Source: Ceratopteris richardii
Taxonomy: Eukaryota > Streptophyta > Polypodiopsida > Polypodiales > Pteridaceae
Length of the DNA stretch: 64,000 nt
NCBI GenBank assembly: GCA_020310875.1
Contig: CM035422.1
Coordinates: 53,715,894-53,779,893, forward strand
Reading direction: 5' to 3'
The notes under the pieces are model-generated. The model was not told where the DNA came from. It searched no databases and was given only the letters and a program-made list of their open reading frames with translations. The translations under genes and the position numbers were made by a program. Numbering within the stretch: position 1 is the stretch's first letter; every line of letters starts with the position of its first letter. Shown here piece after piece: positions 48,463 through 58,925 of this stretch.

Positions 48463-49282
48463 TGTTAGAAGAAGCATTTTTTGAAGGGAAATTATTTGTA
48501 AAATTTCAAAAACTTATAGAAATATTTACACAAATGATGTAAAAATGAGGAAGAGTCTTCCTCATGTAAATTAGAATCATATATAATTTTTCTAGAATTT
48601 TTGGAAGCTCTTTGATAGCATATTTTTAGAATAGAAGGGAAAAGGACCAAAATTCAAGTGTGAAAAGGGACACTTGAAAATGTATAAAAGATAATTTCCT
48701 CTATTTTGAGAGGGTTGGTTGTATTGTTTTTTGCTATCCAAGTAATGTGAAGAGCTCTTCTGCAAAAAATCGTGTTTTCTCCTTTCATGTACTTTCTTTT
48801 GATTTGTTGAGTCTATTCTTGATGTGATCCATGGAATTTGTGAGCTTTAGATGTGTATTTCTAAGTCATGTGAATGAAGAGAGGTGATTCTTGGTGTATT
48901 GAGTAAGAAAGTGCAGAAGAACAAAGCTGGAAATGGAAATTTTCAGTTTTCACAGAATCACGATTGTCTCGTCTTTGTGATACAGGGTGACAGTTTTTGA
49001 AATTTGACTTCATAGTTGTGATCTACTGTGGAAATGACACACTTTAGGCACAAAGATCATTGAGAATGCTGTTGTAGAACTCAAGATAATCAAAACCCTA
49101 GATATTTCTCTCCTTCTTCATAATTTCTCAAAAAAACAGTTATTTAACTCTTGTTCTTGGATTCCATTAACTAGAAGGGGTTGTGGTCTTTCCATACTTC
49201 CAAGATTGACAATTTAAAGATGTGTAGTTGATCCTTTATGCTAAAATGATTGGAGAGGACAACTCCAAAGGGTAACAACAAA
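48463..49282 (+). repeat. 5' LTR of gypsy E
   Basis: About 820 bp. It contains the TATA box at 48683 and a first copy of the ACAGAATCACGATT-like motif that later forms the hairpin array. It ends AACAACA just before the primer site. Confidence 0.7.
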
Positions 49283-49309
49283 CATTTTTTGGTGCCGTTG
49301 CCGGGGAAC

Positions 49310-51090
49310 AAAACAAAAGCTTCATTGAAGTTTTGGACCTTGCTGAATCTTCCATTGTTGATGGTATTTGAACACATTGAAAAGGTACTACTCTATAATC
49401 AATAAAGAAAAATGAAAAGGTAGGTTTCTTTGCTTGTCTTTTGGGAAAAGAAAGCATGAGTTAACCTTTTGGGATTAAAGAAGTTGTGAAATTCTTGCAC
49501 ATTGGTAGTTGCTCATTCCTTTTAAGAGTAAAGTGTAGGTGTGAGGAAAAAATTGAATCAAGATTGTTGATGGGAAGGTAAAATGTGACTATATTTGCAT
49601 ATATAGAGTGCTTTTTGTCTAAGTACCAAGAAAATTTGTTAATTTAGGAAAAAGATGACGTGATTGCAATGAGAAAAGTCAAGTAAAGTAGCTATGTGCA
49701 AATTGATTGATCCATTTGCGGGGTAATAATCTTGAAAAAAATTATTTGGCTCTTGAAAAGAAGGTATTTGAGTTTATCTTTGCATGAATTAATACTTGTA
49801 ATTTCTAGCACATATTTTCTTGAAAAGCTCTACTTCCAAACTGATTAGATGGCAAGCACAAAAGAGTATAACCAATCATGAAACAAACGATCAATGGATC
49901 TTGAAACAAGAAAACCCTAAAACAAGTGTTTACCTTGAATTGGAGTAAAAATACTAAAAAAATCATAAAATCTATTAAAAATCCAAACAAACTTCTTTTT
50001 CTTAGAAAATTTTGCAGGTGGACTTGTGTTGAAAAGGGCAAGGGGAATACTGAAAGAAAAAAATCCAGAAATTGAAAAAAAAAAAGTTAGAGTAAAAGTG
50101 ATTGAATTTTTTCAAAAAAAAAAATTTGAATGAGCTTGGTGGTGTATAATTGCAAGGGACAAGTGATTTGGAGTTGGTGAAGAACATTGAAGAAGACTAG
50201 GTGGAAAGAAAAGTCAAAAAGTGCAAAAGCTCAAAGTTCAGAGAAAAACACGATTCTCTTCACAGGATCATGATTTTCAGTAAGATAAAGAATTTGACTT
50301 AGTTGCATTATTGGGTACAAAGATAAGTGAAATTAAAAAGGTTTCATAAGTTGCATGAGTAAAGGAAATAAAAATTTTAAAATTACAGTAAGATTTGAGC
50401 ATCAAATGAGTAGATTGGAGAATTGGGTACAGAATCGCGATTTTCATCAGTAGGATAAAGAGAGCAAATTTTGTTGGAAAGGATACGATTTGTGAATCAA
50501 AACCAAAAAATTGCTAAGGGACAAGAATCATACAGTGAAAAGTTAAAATTTTGTAAAACTCACACACAATCGCGATTGTCTGAAGACTATAAAAGCCTGA
50601 AATCTCAGAAAAATGTTCATTTGAGTGAAAGAGAGAGTGAGAGGAGCTGACAGAGTTGCAATCTTCTACAAAAGCAAGCTTTTTGGACATTACTTGATCA
50701 GGCAGAAAGGTAATTTTCCTACAACAAAGTTTTTGTTTAATTTCAATTTTAATATTTTTGTAAAAGCACAAAAAAAACACAAAAATTGTTAGAAAACATG
50801 GAATCACGACTTCCTGATTTTTTGAATTTTTTGGAAGAAAAATCATTGTTTTGACAAAAGTTCTTTATTGCACGCCATTATTTTGTTAAGGTGCTTCCAT
50901 TATAGTAAAAACAAATCAGAAAAACAAAAACCAAAAAATTTACAAAAAATTTTGATAGAATCGCGATTCTGTAATCAAACACAAAATCGTGATTCCCTAA
51001 TCAAACACAATCCCGATTCCCAGAATACGATTTTCATAAGAAAATCGTGTTTTTTACGATTGTGAGCAATCAGGATTGTCTGAGAACAAA
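49310..51090. other. AT-rich leader of gypsy E without coding signal
   Basis: No supportable protein. Motifs of the type AATCGCGATT/AATCGTGATT are scattered at about 50240-50280, 50430, 50570 and 50955-51080 and grade into the regular array that follows. Confidence 0.5.
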
Positions 51091-51527
51091 ATCGTGAAAA
51101 ACACGATTCTATTCACATAATCCTGAAAAACACGATTCTATCCACAGAATCGTGAGAAACACGATTCTATTCACAGAAGCGTGAAAAACACGATTCTATT
51201 CACACAATCGTGAAAAACACGATTCTATTCACAAAATCGAGAAAAACACGATTCTATTCATAGAATAGTGAAAAACACGATTCTATTCACAGAATCGTGA
51301 GAGACTCGATTCTATCCACAGAATCATGAAAAACACGATTCTATTCATAGAATCGTGAAAAACACAATTCTATCCACAAAATCATGAAAAAACACGATTC
51401 TATCCACAGAATCATGAAAAACACGATTCTATTCACAGAATCGTGAAAAACACGATTCTATTCATAGAATCGTGAAAAACACGATTCTATTCACGAAATC
51501 GTGAAAAATAGGATTATATTCACAGAA
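51091..51527. repeat. 29-bp hairpin-unit tandem array, left part (~15 units)
   Basis: The unit is GAATCGTG, AAAAA, CACGATTC, then TATTCACA. The two 8-base arms are perfect complements with an A5 loop, so every unit can form a small hairpin in DNA or RNA. About 15 units run in register with single-base variants. The same unit resumes at 54564 to the right of the 3-kb block, so the block interrupts one array. Confidence 0.9.
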
Positions 51528-51585
51528 TCATTTCTCTAGTAAAAGTCCTATTTATCTGATGATAATAATCTTTTTTTTGTAGGTT

Positions 51586-52013
51586 ATGGCTAGGACAAAG
51601 AAGACAGCAAGGAATTCTCTCCAATCACAACATGGAAACTCCAAAGTGTAAGCCTCGCCATACATTTTGTTGTGTTCTATTTTAAAGCCTTGCCATCCAT
51701 TCTAAATTTAAGTTTATCTTGCAGTGCTGCTAAGCTTCTCAAAATGCATATTGATCAAAACATTCTAGGAATTCCTTCATTGAAAGAAGAAAAAAGGTTT
51801 GGATACACTCAAATACATGTGCCATTACAGAAATACAACACCTCGTGTGACTGGAGAGTGATTGCAAATGCAGTAAGGTTCTTGGAAAGCAGGTTTTACA
51901 ACCCTAAGTTGAACTTGTCAGACTATCCATATGCTTGGGTCATCTTGATCAAGGAGAGAGCAATAAATGCCATTATGGAACATGCAATATGCCCTTATAT
52001 TTTTGGAATGTAA
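51586..52013 (+). CDS. Two-exon gene, 116 codons, H3-tail-like N-terminus
   Basis: Exon 1, 51586-51647, starts MARTKKTARNS and ends at donor GTAAGC. Intron 51648-51724 (77 bp) ends in TTATCTTGCAG. Exon 2, 51725-52013, runs open to a stop. The junction codon is formed in phase and the whole frame has no stop. Upstream of the ATG, TTTTTTTTGTAG at 51571-51582 is a strong acceptor, so a 5' leader intron is likely. Residues 1-11 match the histone H3 tail (MARTKQTARKS) at nine of eleven positions, with K4 kept and K9 replaced by N; nothing else is histone-like. Exon 2 reads HVPLQKYNTSCDWRVIANAV and AWVILIKERAINAIMEHAIC, which I do not recognise. No signal peptide is obvious. It converges with the 162-codon gene on the other strand. 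Confidence 0.5.
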
Positions 52014-52257
52014 GATTGTAATCTAATGTGTAACCAACATATGTTGGAAGATTTATTGATGTACAAATTGTATGTAATTATGCCAGTCTTCATCTGGAAG
52101 ATGGTCATTGTAACTATATTTATATGCCTTGAGTAATGTAATGTTGAATTGATCCTCTTGAGAACTAAGTAAAAGTGACTTCATTGCATGGTTCCAGAAA
52201 AATTGAATTGGTTCTATCATCAAAATGTCTATTTTGGGTGCTTTTTGCTTTATTCAT

Positions 52258-53130
52258 GTTGAAAAGTTAAATGTGAAGAGGATAGAGAAGTTTTTATGAC
52301 ACGACCGATGCAAGCGATATGGGTAATCGGAGAATTTTGGATGGCTCATATCGCTTGTATCGGTCATGTCATCCAGTCTTTTCCATTTTTTCATACCATC
52401 CATTTTGTCATACCATCCATTTTGTCATACCATCCATTTTGTCATATGCAAGTTCCTGTATAATCATTGCACCATTGAAACCTCATCAAAATGTTGAAAT
52501 TAAAAAAAAATGCCAATATGAATATAGTCCATAAAAAGCCATAATTGAAGTGATGTAATGAGTCACATTCTTACTTACAATCCTGCAAAAGCAAAATCAA
52601 TGGAAGTATGGAAAAAGGTTCTAAAAGGGGAGATATATTATGTAAGAATTTCTTGGTTTATATTCTTGAATCACCTAGAATTTACTCATGCAAGTTCCTT
52701 TATAATCATTGCACAATAGAAACCTCATTAGAATCTTGAAATTAAACAAAAAAATGCCAATATGAATGTAGTCCATAAAAAGACATAATTGAAGTGATGT
52801 AATCAGTCACATTCTTAGTCACCATCCTACAGAAAAGTTAAATGTGAAGAGGATAGAGAAGTTTTTATGACACGACCGATGCAAGCGATATGGGCAATCA
52901 GATAATTTCAGATGGTCCATATCGCTTGTATCGGTCGTGTCATCCAATCTTTTCCATTTTGTCATACCATCCATTTTGTCATATGCAAGTTCTTGTATAA
53001 TCATTGCACCATTGAAACCTCCTCACAATCTTGAAAATAAACAAAAAAATGCCAAGATGAATATAGTCCATAAAAAGACATAATTGAAGTGATGTAATCA
53101 GTCACATTCTTAGTCACCATCTTGCAAAGA
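52258..53130. repeat. Triplicated ~250-300-bp repeat between the two genes
   Basis: GCAAGTTCCTGTATAATCAT-type segments begin near 52447, 52689 and 52987, each followed by ATGCCAATATGAAT and GAAGTGATGTAAT. Copies one and three also carry the upstream hairpin segment (AAATGTGAAGAGGATAGAG at about 52265 and 52837). Micro-repeats of CATACCATCCATTTTGT lie in the first copy. Confidence 0.88.
52297..52943. repeat. Two copies of a conserved 24-bp-arm stem-loop
   Basis: GACACGACCGATGCAAGCGA (52297) pairs with TCGCTTGTATCGGTCATGTC (ending near 52373). The second copy is at about 52869 and 52943 (TCGCTTGTATCGGTCGTGTC). The loop is about 27-30 bases. Arm pairing is nearly complete in both, and the change from CATGTC to CGTGTC in the second copy restores a pair. 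Confidence 0.85.
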
Positions 53131-53518
53131 AAAATCAATGGAAGTTTGAAAAAAAATCTTCTTAAAGAAGGAGACTTGTTACAATCTAAAGGGTTGGAAC
53201 TTGATCACCCTGGGTGGCAGGCAAGTTATGCAAGATAATGTTTTCTCTGATCCAATGTTAACTATTGCATCATCAATTGAGAAGATGAGCTATGATGATG
53301 CCTCATTAAGGTATTCTAGGAGCTCCCTTACATTTCTAAATTTCCAATTTGTTGTGACAGTTATTTTCCTAGATTGAAAATCTGGATGAATCAGTACTTC
53401 TGGATAGCTCTCCTCTGAGTCCAAGCTATCCAAAGTCCAAGCTCTTTTGTACATTACCTATATTTTGTAGAAGCTTTGGATCTTTTCTTAGATGAACATC
53501 ACCACCAAGAAATCCCAT

Positions 53519-54202
53519 TTATGAAAGTAGAGATTCACATTTTTTAATGAAAAGGTGAACGATAGCCTTGTGAACGTAGACTTGCGTGCACTTGATTGCA
53601 GTGCTACCCTTGTAGACGACATTGGTCACTTCCTGCACGGTGCCATAGTGCTCCTGCACATACATAGATAGATGGGCACTACTTCAACGGATGCCGCTAT
53701 CATCATCACGGGAGTGGACAAAGCAGAGGAAGTGTGATTACCTGATTGATGGAGTCCCAGCTCGTGACAGTTCTGGTGTTATGAAATAGAACAGTCGCTT
53801 GTGTAGCTCTCCACATAACGGCTCCGAAAAAAAGTGGTAGGAGCAGTGTACGCAAGTCAGTCGCCATCCTGAAATGTAGCTTCCACTGCCTGTGATATTT
53901 CTTTTACATAAGAAGGGATGCCCATGTTTCTCCTAAAAGTCTAATTAGATCATGAAGATTATGAAAGGGGTATACCTTCCAGTTTGTGGATCAATTGGAT
54001 AAACAAATCCATCTGCCCATATGTCGATATGTTTTTTTCCTTCTTTCTGCAATCCAACCACTTTAGAATGTTGAAGAGCCCTTCGGCATACCTTTCTTGT
54101 CGTTGCATACTCATGACTAACTGCAATGTTGATATGGAACTTATCACAATGATTTTGGCTGGTTGAAAGGTGAGTGAGAGTGTTTGGGTTGAGGTTCTCC
54201 AT
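53519..54202 (-). CDS. Three-exon gene, 162 codons, unknown family
   Basis: Minus strand. Exon 1, 54202-53976 (75 codons plus two bases), starts MENLNPNTLTHLSTSQNH and ends at donor GTATAC. Intron 1 is 107 bp with acceptor CTACATTTCAG. Exon 2, 53868-53742 (127 bases), ends at donor GTAATC. Intron 2 is 88 bp with acceptor TATGTGCAG. Exon 3, 53653-53519, ends TAA. Phases fit at both junctions and no stop interrupts the frame. Sequence highlights: HINIAVSHEYATTRKVCRRA, KHIDIWADGFVYPIDPQTGR, a hydrophobic TLLLPLFFGAVMW that could be a membrane segment, and VQEVTNVVYKGSTAIKCTQV. I do not recognise it. It is antisense to gypsy E. Tat-lineage gypsy elements are known to carry antisense ORFs, though usually between pol and the 3' LTR. 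A captured host gene is the alternative. Confidence 0.6.
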
Positions 54203-54532
54203 GGTCTACTACGAAGAGTGACGCGAAAGTGTCTAAAATGACATGAAAGAGAGAAACAAGCCTGCTATCGAAAGTAGAGTAAAAAAGTGCAAAACGGCAT
54301 AAGCACACATTATATAGGTCCGTGAACAAGAGGAAAATTCAAATTTTCATGAACGCCCGATGAGCACAAACTTTGAGGCATAAGATATCACACATACTTT
54401 TCATGATTATCACACGAGTTTCTCTCTCTTCAAAATTTGCACAAGATACGTTTTAAATGCGCTTACACGGATTTTTTTAAAATGAGTTGACAACTTTAAT
54501 CCAGATTAAGCACAACTAATTGAAATCCTTAC

Positions 54533-54563
54533 ACGGCCCTTTTTTGGCCGTTTTTCGCCCTAA
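54533..54563 (+). other. Helitron-like 3' terminus
   Basis: ACGGCC (54533-54538) and GGCCGT (54546-54551) pair perfectly around a T-rich loop. Eight bases follow, then CTAA at 54560-54563 and a T at 54564. Plant Helitrons end in a short GC hairpin about 10 bases before CTRR and insert between A and T. Confidence 0.4.
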
Positions 54564-54748
54564 TGCACAGAATCGTGAAAAACACGATTCTATTCACAGA
54601 ATCGTGAAAAAAACGATTCTATTCACAGAATCGTGAAAAACACGATTCTATCCACAAAATCGTGGAAAATCTAGAATATTCAAAGAATCGTGGAAAATCT
54701 AGAATATTCAAAGAATCGTGAAAAAGAATATTCTATTCATAGAATCAT
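54564..54748. repeat. 29-bp hairpin-unit array, right part (~5-6 units)
   Basis: CACAGAATCGTG, AAAAA, CACGATTC units as on the left. The last two units are altered (TGGAAAATCTAGAATATTC). It runs up to the start of gag. Confidence 0.88.
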
Positions 54749-54759
54749 GAATTAGTTGG

Positions 54760-56953
54760 ATGATTATGAGATCTGGTAATAAATTTTTCACACCTGATAA
54801 ACAAGAGTTAAGAAGGAAGGAGATAGAGTCAGTATTAGGAGATTTACAAGAAAAGGATTTAGGGCAGATAGATAACATGGAAAACCTAAATGAAACCAAT
54901 GAACCCTATGAAACTAGTGATTATAGAAATATTCTCAAGTATATGTATACAAATAGGTTTGGAACCTATGTGTATCAAGATGGTATGCATAAGTTTCTCA
55001 TTAGGATGAAAAACCTAGAAGTTCCCTTAAATATAACACCAGTAGCACAATTTAAGGATGGCAGATATGAGGATAGACAGGGATGTGTATACATATTCTC
55101 ACAAGATCTAGAAAACTCTAATGATTTAGGGAAATGCACAGACAAGAGACCTTGGGAACAAAACCTAGGGCAACCTGACTTGCCAAGACAAAATGAAACT
55201 CACACTAATATTGAACAACAACAAGGTAGGAGAGTACACACTTCCCCAAATCCTTTTGAAAGAGAAGCAAAAGGAATGAATTATTTTCCATTCAGAAGGA
55301 GACATCAGTGGTAAAACCATGGAAGAATGCTTAGGCCCTATCAAGTAGCTAAATGCATGAAGAATCAATATGAAGGATATTCTGATCCTCATGCTCATGT
55401 TGCAGAATTTAGACAATTAATTAGCGCAGAAGAAGTAGAGGATTACAAAGTACAATTTGAAGCATTTGGTCTAACCCTAACTGGACCTGCACTATCTTGG
55501 TTCATTCCATTGGGAAAGGGAATGTATCCAGATATTGAATCTTTCCGTGAAGCCTTCATACGGGAATTCTCAAAAACTGGGATAAAAGATAGTAGAGCTA
55601 CCCTAATACATAGTTTTAAACAACAAAAAGATAAAAATGTCAGAGAGGCAACTAGAAGGTTCAAGCAATACATTGATAGATTTCCAAAAGAGGAGGTACC
55701 ATCCATGGCAAGACAAGTATCTCTATTCATAGAAGGACTGAGAAGTGCACAATTAAGAACCTTGGTGTACTATAGGAGATGTCCTGATCTAGGAGCATGT
55801 GTGAAAGAAGCAATAGACTTAGAGGATAACAGAGGACAAGATCTATTAGCATTTGATCAACAAGAACAAATGAAGATAAAATCCCACCAGCAAAAGAATT
55901 AACACAATCCATTGGTAAAGCCCTAGAAGTTATCACCAAGACAAATTTGATAAACACCAGGATAGCAACAAATAAGAAATGCTATAACTGTGGAGAAAAT
56001 CATTTGGTACAACAATGTCCTTATCAAAAACCACAACATTTGCAAGATAGAAAACACTCAAATATTGTACACTAGAAAGAAAATGGACAAACCACACCAG
56101 AGAAGAGTGCTTCTACAATAAACAACCCATTAAAGAAAGAGAATATGTGAACCAACACAATTTACAAAGAGAATTTGGATTTGTTGAGCAACCAAGACCT
56201 GTACTTGGACAACAACCACCATTACCAACAAATGTAGTACCAGTAAAATACACACCAATAGAAGAAGAAAGCTCAAGACTTAGATCATCTTACAGAGAGG
56301 ATTATCATTGGAATGAAGGACATCAAGAAGATTGGGAAGGATATGAACAAAGAGAACCAAAACTACAAGCCCTGGACTTGGGAAATGGGAGAATTGAAAT
56401 GGACACAACCACATTCATGTACATAACCAATAATTACATGTCCAATCAGAAACCCCAATTCAAAAGGATTCAAAAGATAACTTGTTATAGATGTGGGGGA
56501 GAACATTTCATTAGAGACTGCCCACAACCTCCTACACTAAGAATAGAAGGAGCCTATTGCAAGGATTGTGGCAGGGAACACTTAATAAAGGATTGTCCAA
56601 GAAACCCTCAAAAACAACAGAACACATCTAGTAACATACCATTAAAAACAGTTAACATAATGGAGCAAGAAGAATTGCGTGACCATGATCAAGTAACTGT
56701 AAATGCTATAACAAGAGCACAAGCTAAACAACAAGAAACAACAAAGGAGACACATACACAGGAACATAAGAAAATTACATTTCCAAAAGAAAAGAAAAAC
56801 AGAAAAAAAGGGAGATGGGAAAGAAAAATGAGAATGGGTAAAAATTTGGAAGAAGATACTATGGAACATTCAAACAATAGCCAACCACAAAATACACAGA
56901 CTCAGGAAGAGACAAAAAATTCACAAAGTCTGGAGACTCTGATAAGAGCATAG
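54760..56953 (+). pseudogene. Fossil gypsy gag of element E
   Basis: Order: an N-terminal glutamate-rich region; a Retrotrans_gag-type core (YEGYSDPHAHVAEFRQLI, FEAFGLTLTGPALSWFIPLG, REFSKT, ATRRFKQYIDRFPKEEVPSM, SLFIEGLRS); then zinc knuckles of the CX2CX4HX4C type, one at about 55980 (CYNCGENHLVQQC) and a pair at about 56480-56600 (CYRCGGEHFIRDC, CKDCGREHLIKDC); then a lysine-rich tail. The Y..P..W.FI pattern is that of plant Ty3/gypsy gag. Broken in about three places. No protease or RT follows. Confidence 0.85.
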
Positions 56954-57377
56954 AAAGGAAGAATTCAAGGTGGACCAAATCCTACAGATCATATGATGGC
57001 ATATCCTATGCCAGATTTAGAGGATGAAAGGATGCAAAGATGTAAACAAATTATACAAGAAGCACAACTAAAAATGGGGAAACCAGACAATTATCAAACA
57101 ATAGTTGAAGGAGCAAATGCATCAGAAACCAGGAAAACTATTGATCAGGAAGATAGTTCACAAATAAGGAGACCATCACTTGAACATTGTAGAATATTTG
57201 GTTGTGTTGCTTATGTGCATGTTTCATCTCAAATCAGAGGTAAGTTAGACCCTAAGGTAGACAAATGCATCCAACAAAGTTTTATAATCCAAATAACAAA
57301 GGATTTATGGTTAGTAGAGAAGTTGTGTTTGATGAGAAGAAAATCAAAGCCTTAGTGAAGGGACAAATTCACAACTG

Positions 57378-58437
57378 TAATGTACAGCGTAGAAACTTCC
57401 AGAATTAGAGTTTGTTACACCGGATCAAAACTGTATATAAAGAGAGACGAGAACAGAAAAAGAGAGCGAGCAAGAGTGTGCGTGAGAAGAGTGCGTTGTG
57501 CGAATAGAGCGTATATAGAAATCAAGAATAGGTCTAGAAGACGCCAGAGATTGCGTATGTAAAGATGAATAACAGAAACCTAAAATGTCAGGTATTCATC
57601 TGAGAGAGATGGTAAGAAGAAACTACTCAGTATAAGAGAGTTTCCATAGCTTGAGCAAGAAGAGGCCAAGCTAGTTTTGTACACATCTTCTCTAATAGAA
57701 AACACATGTTCATGTGGATGTTTTTGTGCGCATTCTTCGTATGTGAAGAAATCTGAGTATTTTCATGTTGCGGTATAAAGTTAGTTATCAGTTACAGTTC
57801 TTTCAGGAAAACATGTTTTCCGGTACTTTCTCAGTAAACGTATTTTTCGATCAGTTACAGTTTTCTCAGTAAACGTATTTTTCGGTCAGTTACAGTTTTC
57901 TCAGTAAACGTGTTTTCCGGTAGAACAACAAAGTATGTCTCGTAGAATAAATTGAAGTTTTGTATGAGAGATAGCTTATCTTATAGCTAGACATCTCTAC
58001 TATTAGTTCATCAAAGATTTTGGTGAAATGGATATGTACACACAGTACAAAGTCTGACCGAAAAGAGACATTCTAAACCGGTGAAGTTTTTCCTTAAACT
58101 TCAAAAAGAGTTCATTCAGTGAATGAGGTTTACGCATCACTTCCTTACTTCTTGTATATTCACTTGAAGTGATTACAAATAGAATTGCAGTTGATTCTGG
58201 TAGGATTCTGGTATAATTATGGTGATAGTTCGATGACAGTCTGGTGACAGTCCGGTGAAGTTCCAGTGGAATTTCAGTGAATTCAAAACACAGTCTTATA
58301 TGTTTGAGTGACAGTAACTTTGCTAAGCTACTGCTGATTATGGAGGTTTTCTAATATCACTCTAGCTTAGCAACCTTCACTGGCACGGCGAATTCCGCAC
58401 GCTTGACAAGGTTCGAGTCTTTGCCGCGTCATCAACA
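57378..58437 (+). repeat. 3' LTR of copia D
   Basis: Ends GCCGCGTCATCAACA, matching the LTR end at 43615. TATATAAAG at 57434 is followed by a purine-rich leader (AGAGAGACGAGAACAG). A short repeat TCAGTTACAGTTTTCTCAGT with AAACG occurs about three times at 57800-57920. The left edge is uncertain. Confidence 0.6.
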
Positions 58438-58925
58438 CCATAGAGTTGCTAATATGCTGAGATAAAATGAAAATGACCCTTTTGTCCCTTTCATCCCACT
58501 CTCTTACTGCTCTTCTCTGGTCATTGGTTGGATTTACCTCATCTATGTAGGGTTTTGGCTCTCCACCACTCACAAGTCCCCACAAACCTTTCCCCATCAA
58601 AAAATTGCTTATTCTAAATCACCATGGTTGGTAGTTTTCTTTTTCAAGCTTCTCAATCTGAGCATTGAGATCAGACATGGTGCCTCCTAGCTCTCTTGAA
58701 CCTTCCCCTTGATGTAATGAAGTTGAAAAAGATGGTTTTTACCTCAAAAAATATAGCTACTCCTCTTGATGAAGCTTTGTCTTTGATTTGATGATGTATT
58801 TGCTTCCCCTTGTTGTTGACGTGCCCGTTCTTTTCTTCCTTCCTTCAAAATTTGATGAAGTCTTTACTTAACTTCAGTAGCTGCTTCTTCTCTCTTTGAT
58901 ACTCCACTTATAGCTCTGATACCAC
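58438..58925 (-). pseudogene. Gag start and primer region of copia C
   Basis: The minus strand from the primer site leads to a gag start (MSDLNAQIEKLEKENYQPW), then MGKGLWGLVSGGEPKPYIDE and AVREWDERDKRVIFILSQHI, the plant copia UBN2-type gag N-terminus. Only this first part is present. D lies immediately to its left. Confidence 0.75.

Larger units (their letters stand above)
51528..54563 (+). mobile_element. Helitron-like or transduced 3.0-kb block carrying two spliced genes
   Basis: The block splits the hairpin array of gypsy E. Its right end has an ACGGCC...GGCCGT hairpin (54533-54551), 8 bases, then CTAA before a T, the form of a plant Helitron 3' end. Its left end has TC after an A at 51528, or TCTCTAGTAAAAG at 51533. 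No terminal inverted repeat or clear target duplication is seen, as expected for Helitrons. Inside are two convergent spliced genes and a triplicated repeat between them. No Rep/helicase is present, so it would be non-autonomous. Alternatives: a host segment transduced by E, or accessory genes proper to this gypsy lineage. Confidence 0.4.
48463..57154 (+). mobile_element. Fossil Ty3/gypsy element E: 5' LTR, very long leader, gag
   Basis: Plus strand. LTR 48463 to about 49282 (TGTTAGAAGAAG start, TATAAAAG at 48683). The primer site TGGTGCCGTTGCCGGGG at 49290-49306 is typical of plant Athila/Tat/Ogre-type gypsy elements. Then comes a leader of more than 5 kb with an array of hairpin units and a 3-kb gene-bearing block, then gag from 54760 to 56953. 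No protease, RT or integrase and no 3' LTR is seen, so it is either a fragment or derived from a gag-only element. The gag is broken in about three places. A long leader before gag is known in Tat/Ogre elements. Confidence 0.75.
43548..58437 (+). mobile_element. Fossil copia D, nested in C and filled by A3, F and E
   Basis: Plus strand. Only the last ~68 bases of its 5' LTR are seen (43548-43615, ending GTGTCATCAACA). The matching 3' LTR ends at 58437 (GCGTCATCAACA). Parts: primer-site region from 43617; gag start at 43950-44210 (LDRDKYPAWVMRMEALLMGK-like); integrase C-terminal part at 57155-57355 (RRPSLEHCRIFGCVAYVHVS); and a 3' LTR reaching back to about 57378 with TATATAAAG at 57434. It is incomplete and strongly broken. 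The gag and integrase pieces are separated by three younger elements. Its LTR pair cannot be dated from so short an overlap. Confidence 0.7.

Noticed and set aside
51091-51527. CRISPR-like appearance of regular short repeats
   Set aside because: The units are contiguous 29-bp tandem copies with no unique spacers, in a plant retroelement leader; there are no cas genes.
51528-54563. Pack-MULE explanation for the gene-bearing block (CACAGAATC at both edges as a 9-bp target duplication)
   Set aside because: The shared 9 bases are part of the array unit itself, and the block ends have no terminal inverted repeat.
56993-57355. 120-codon frame mixing gag-tail-like and integrase-like residues
   Set aside because: It crosses the boundary between gypsy E and copia D; not a single gene.
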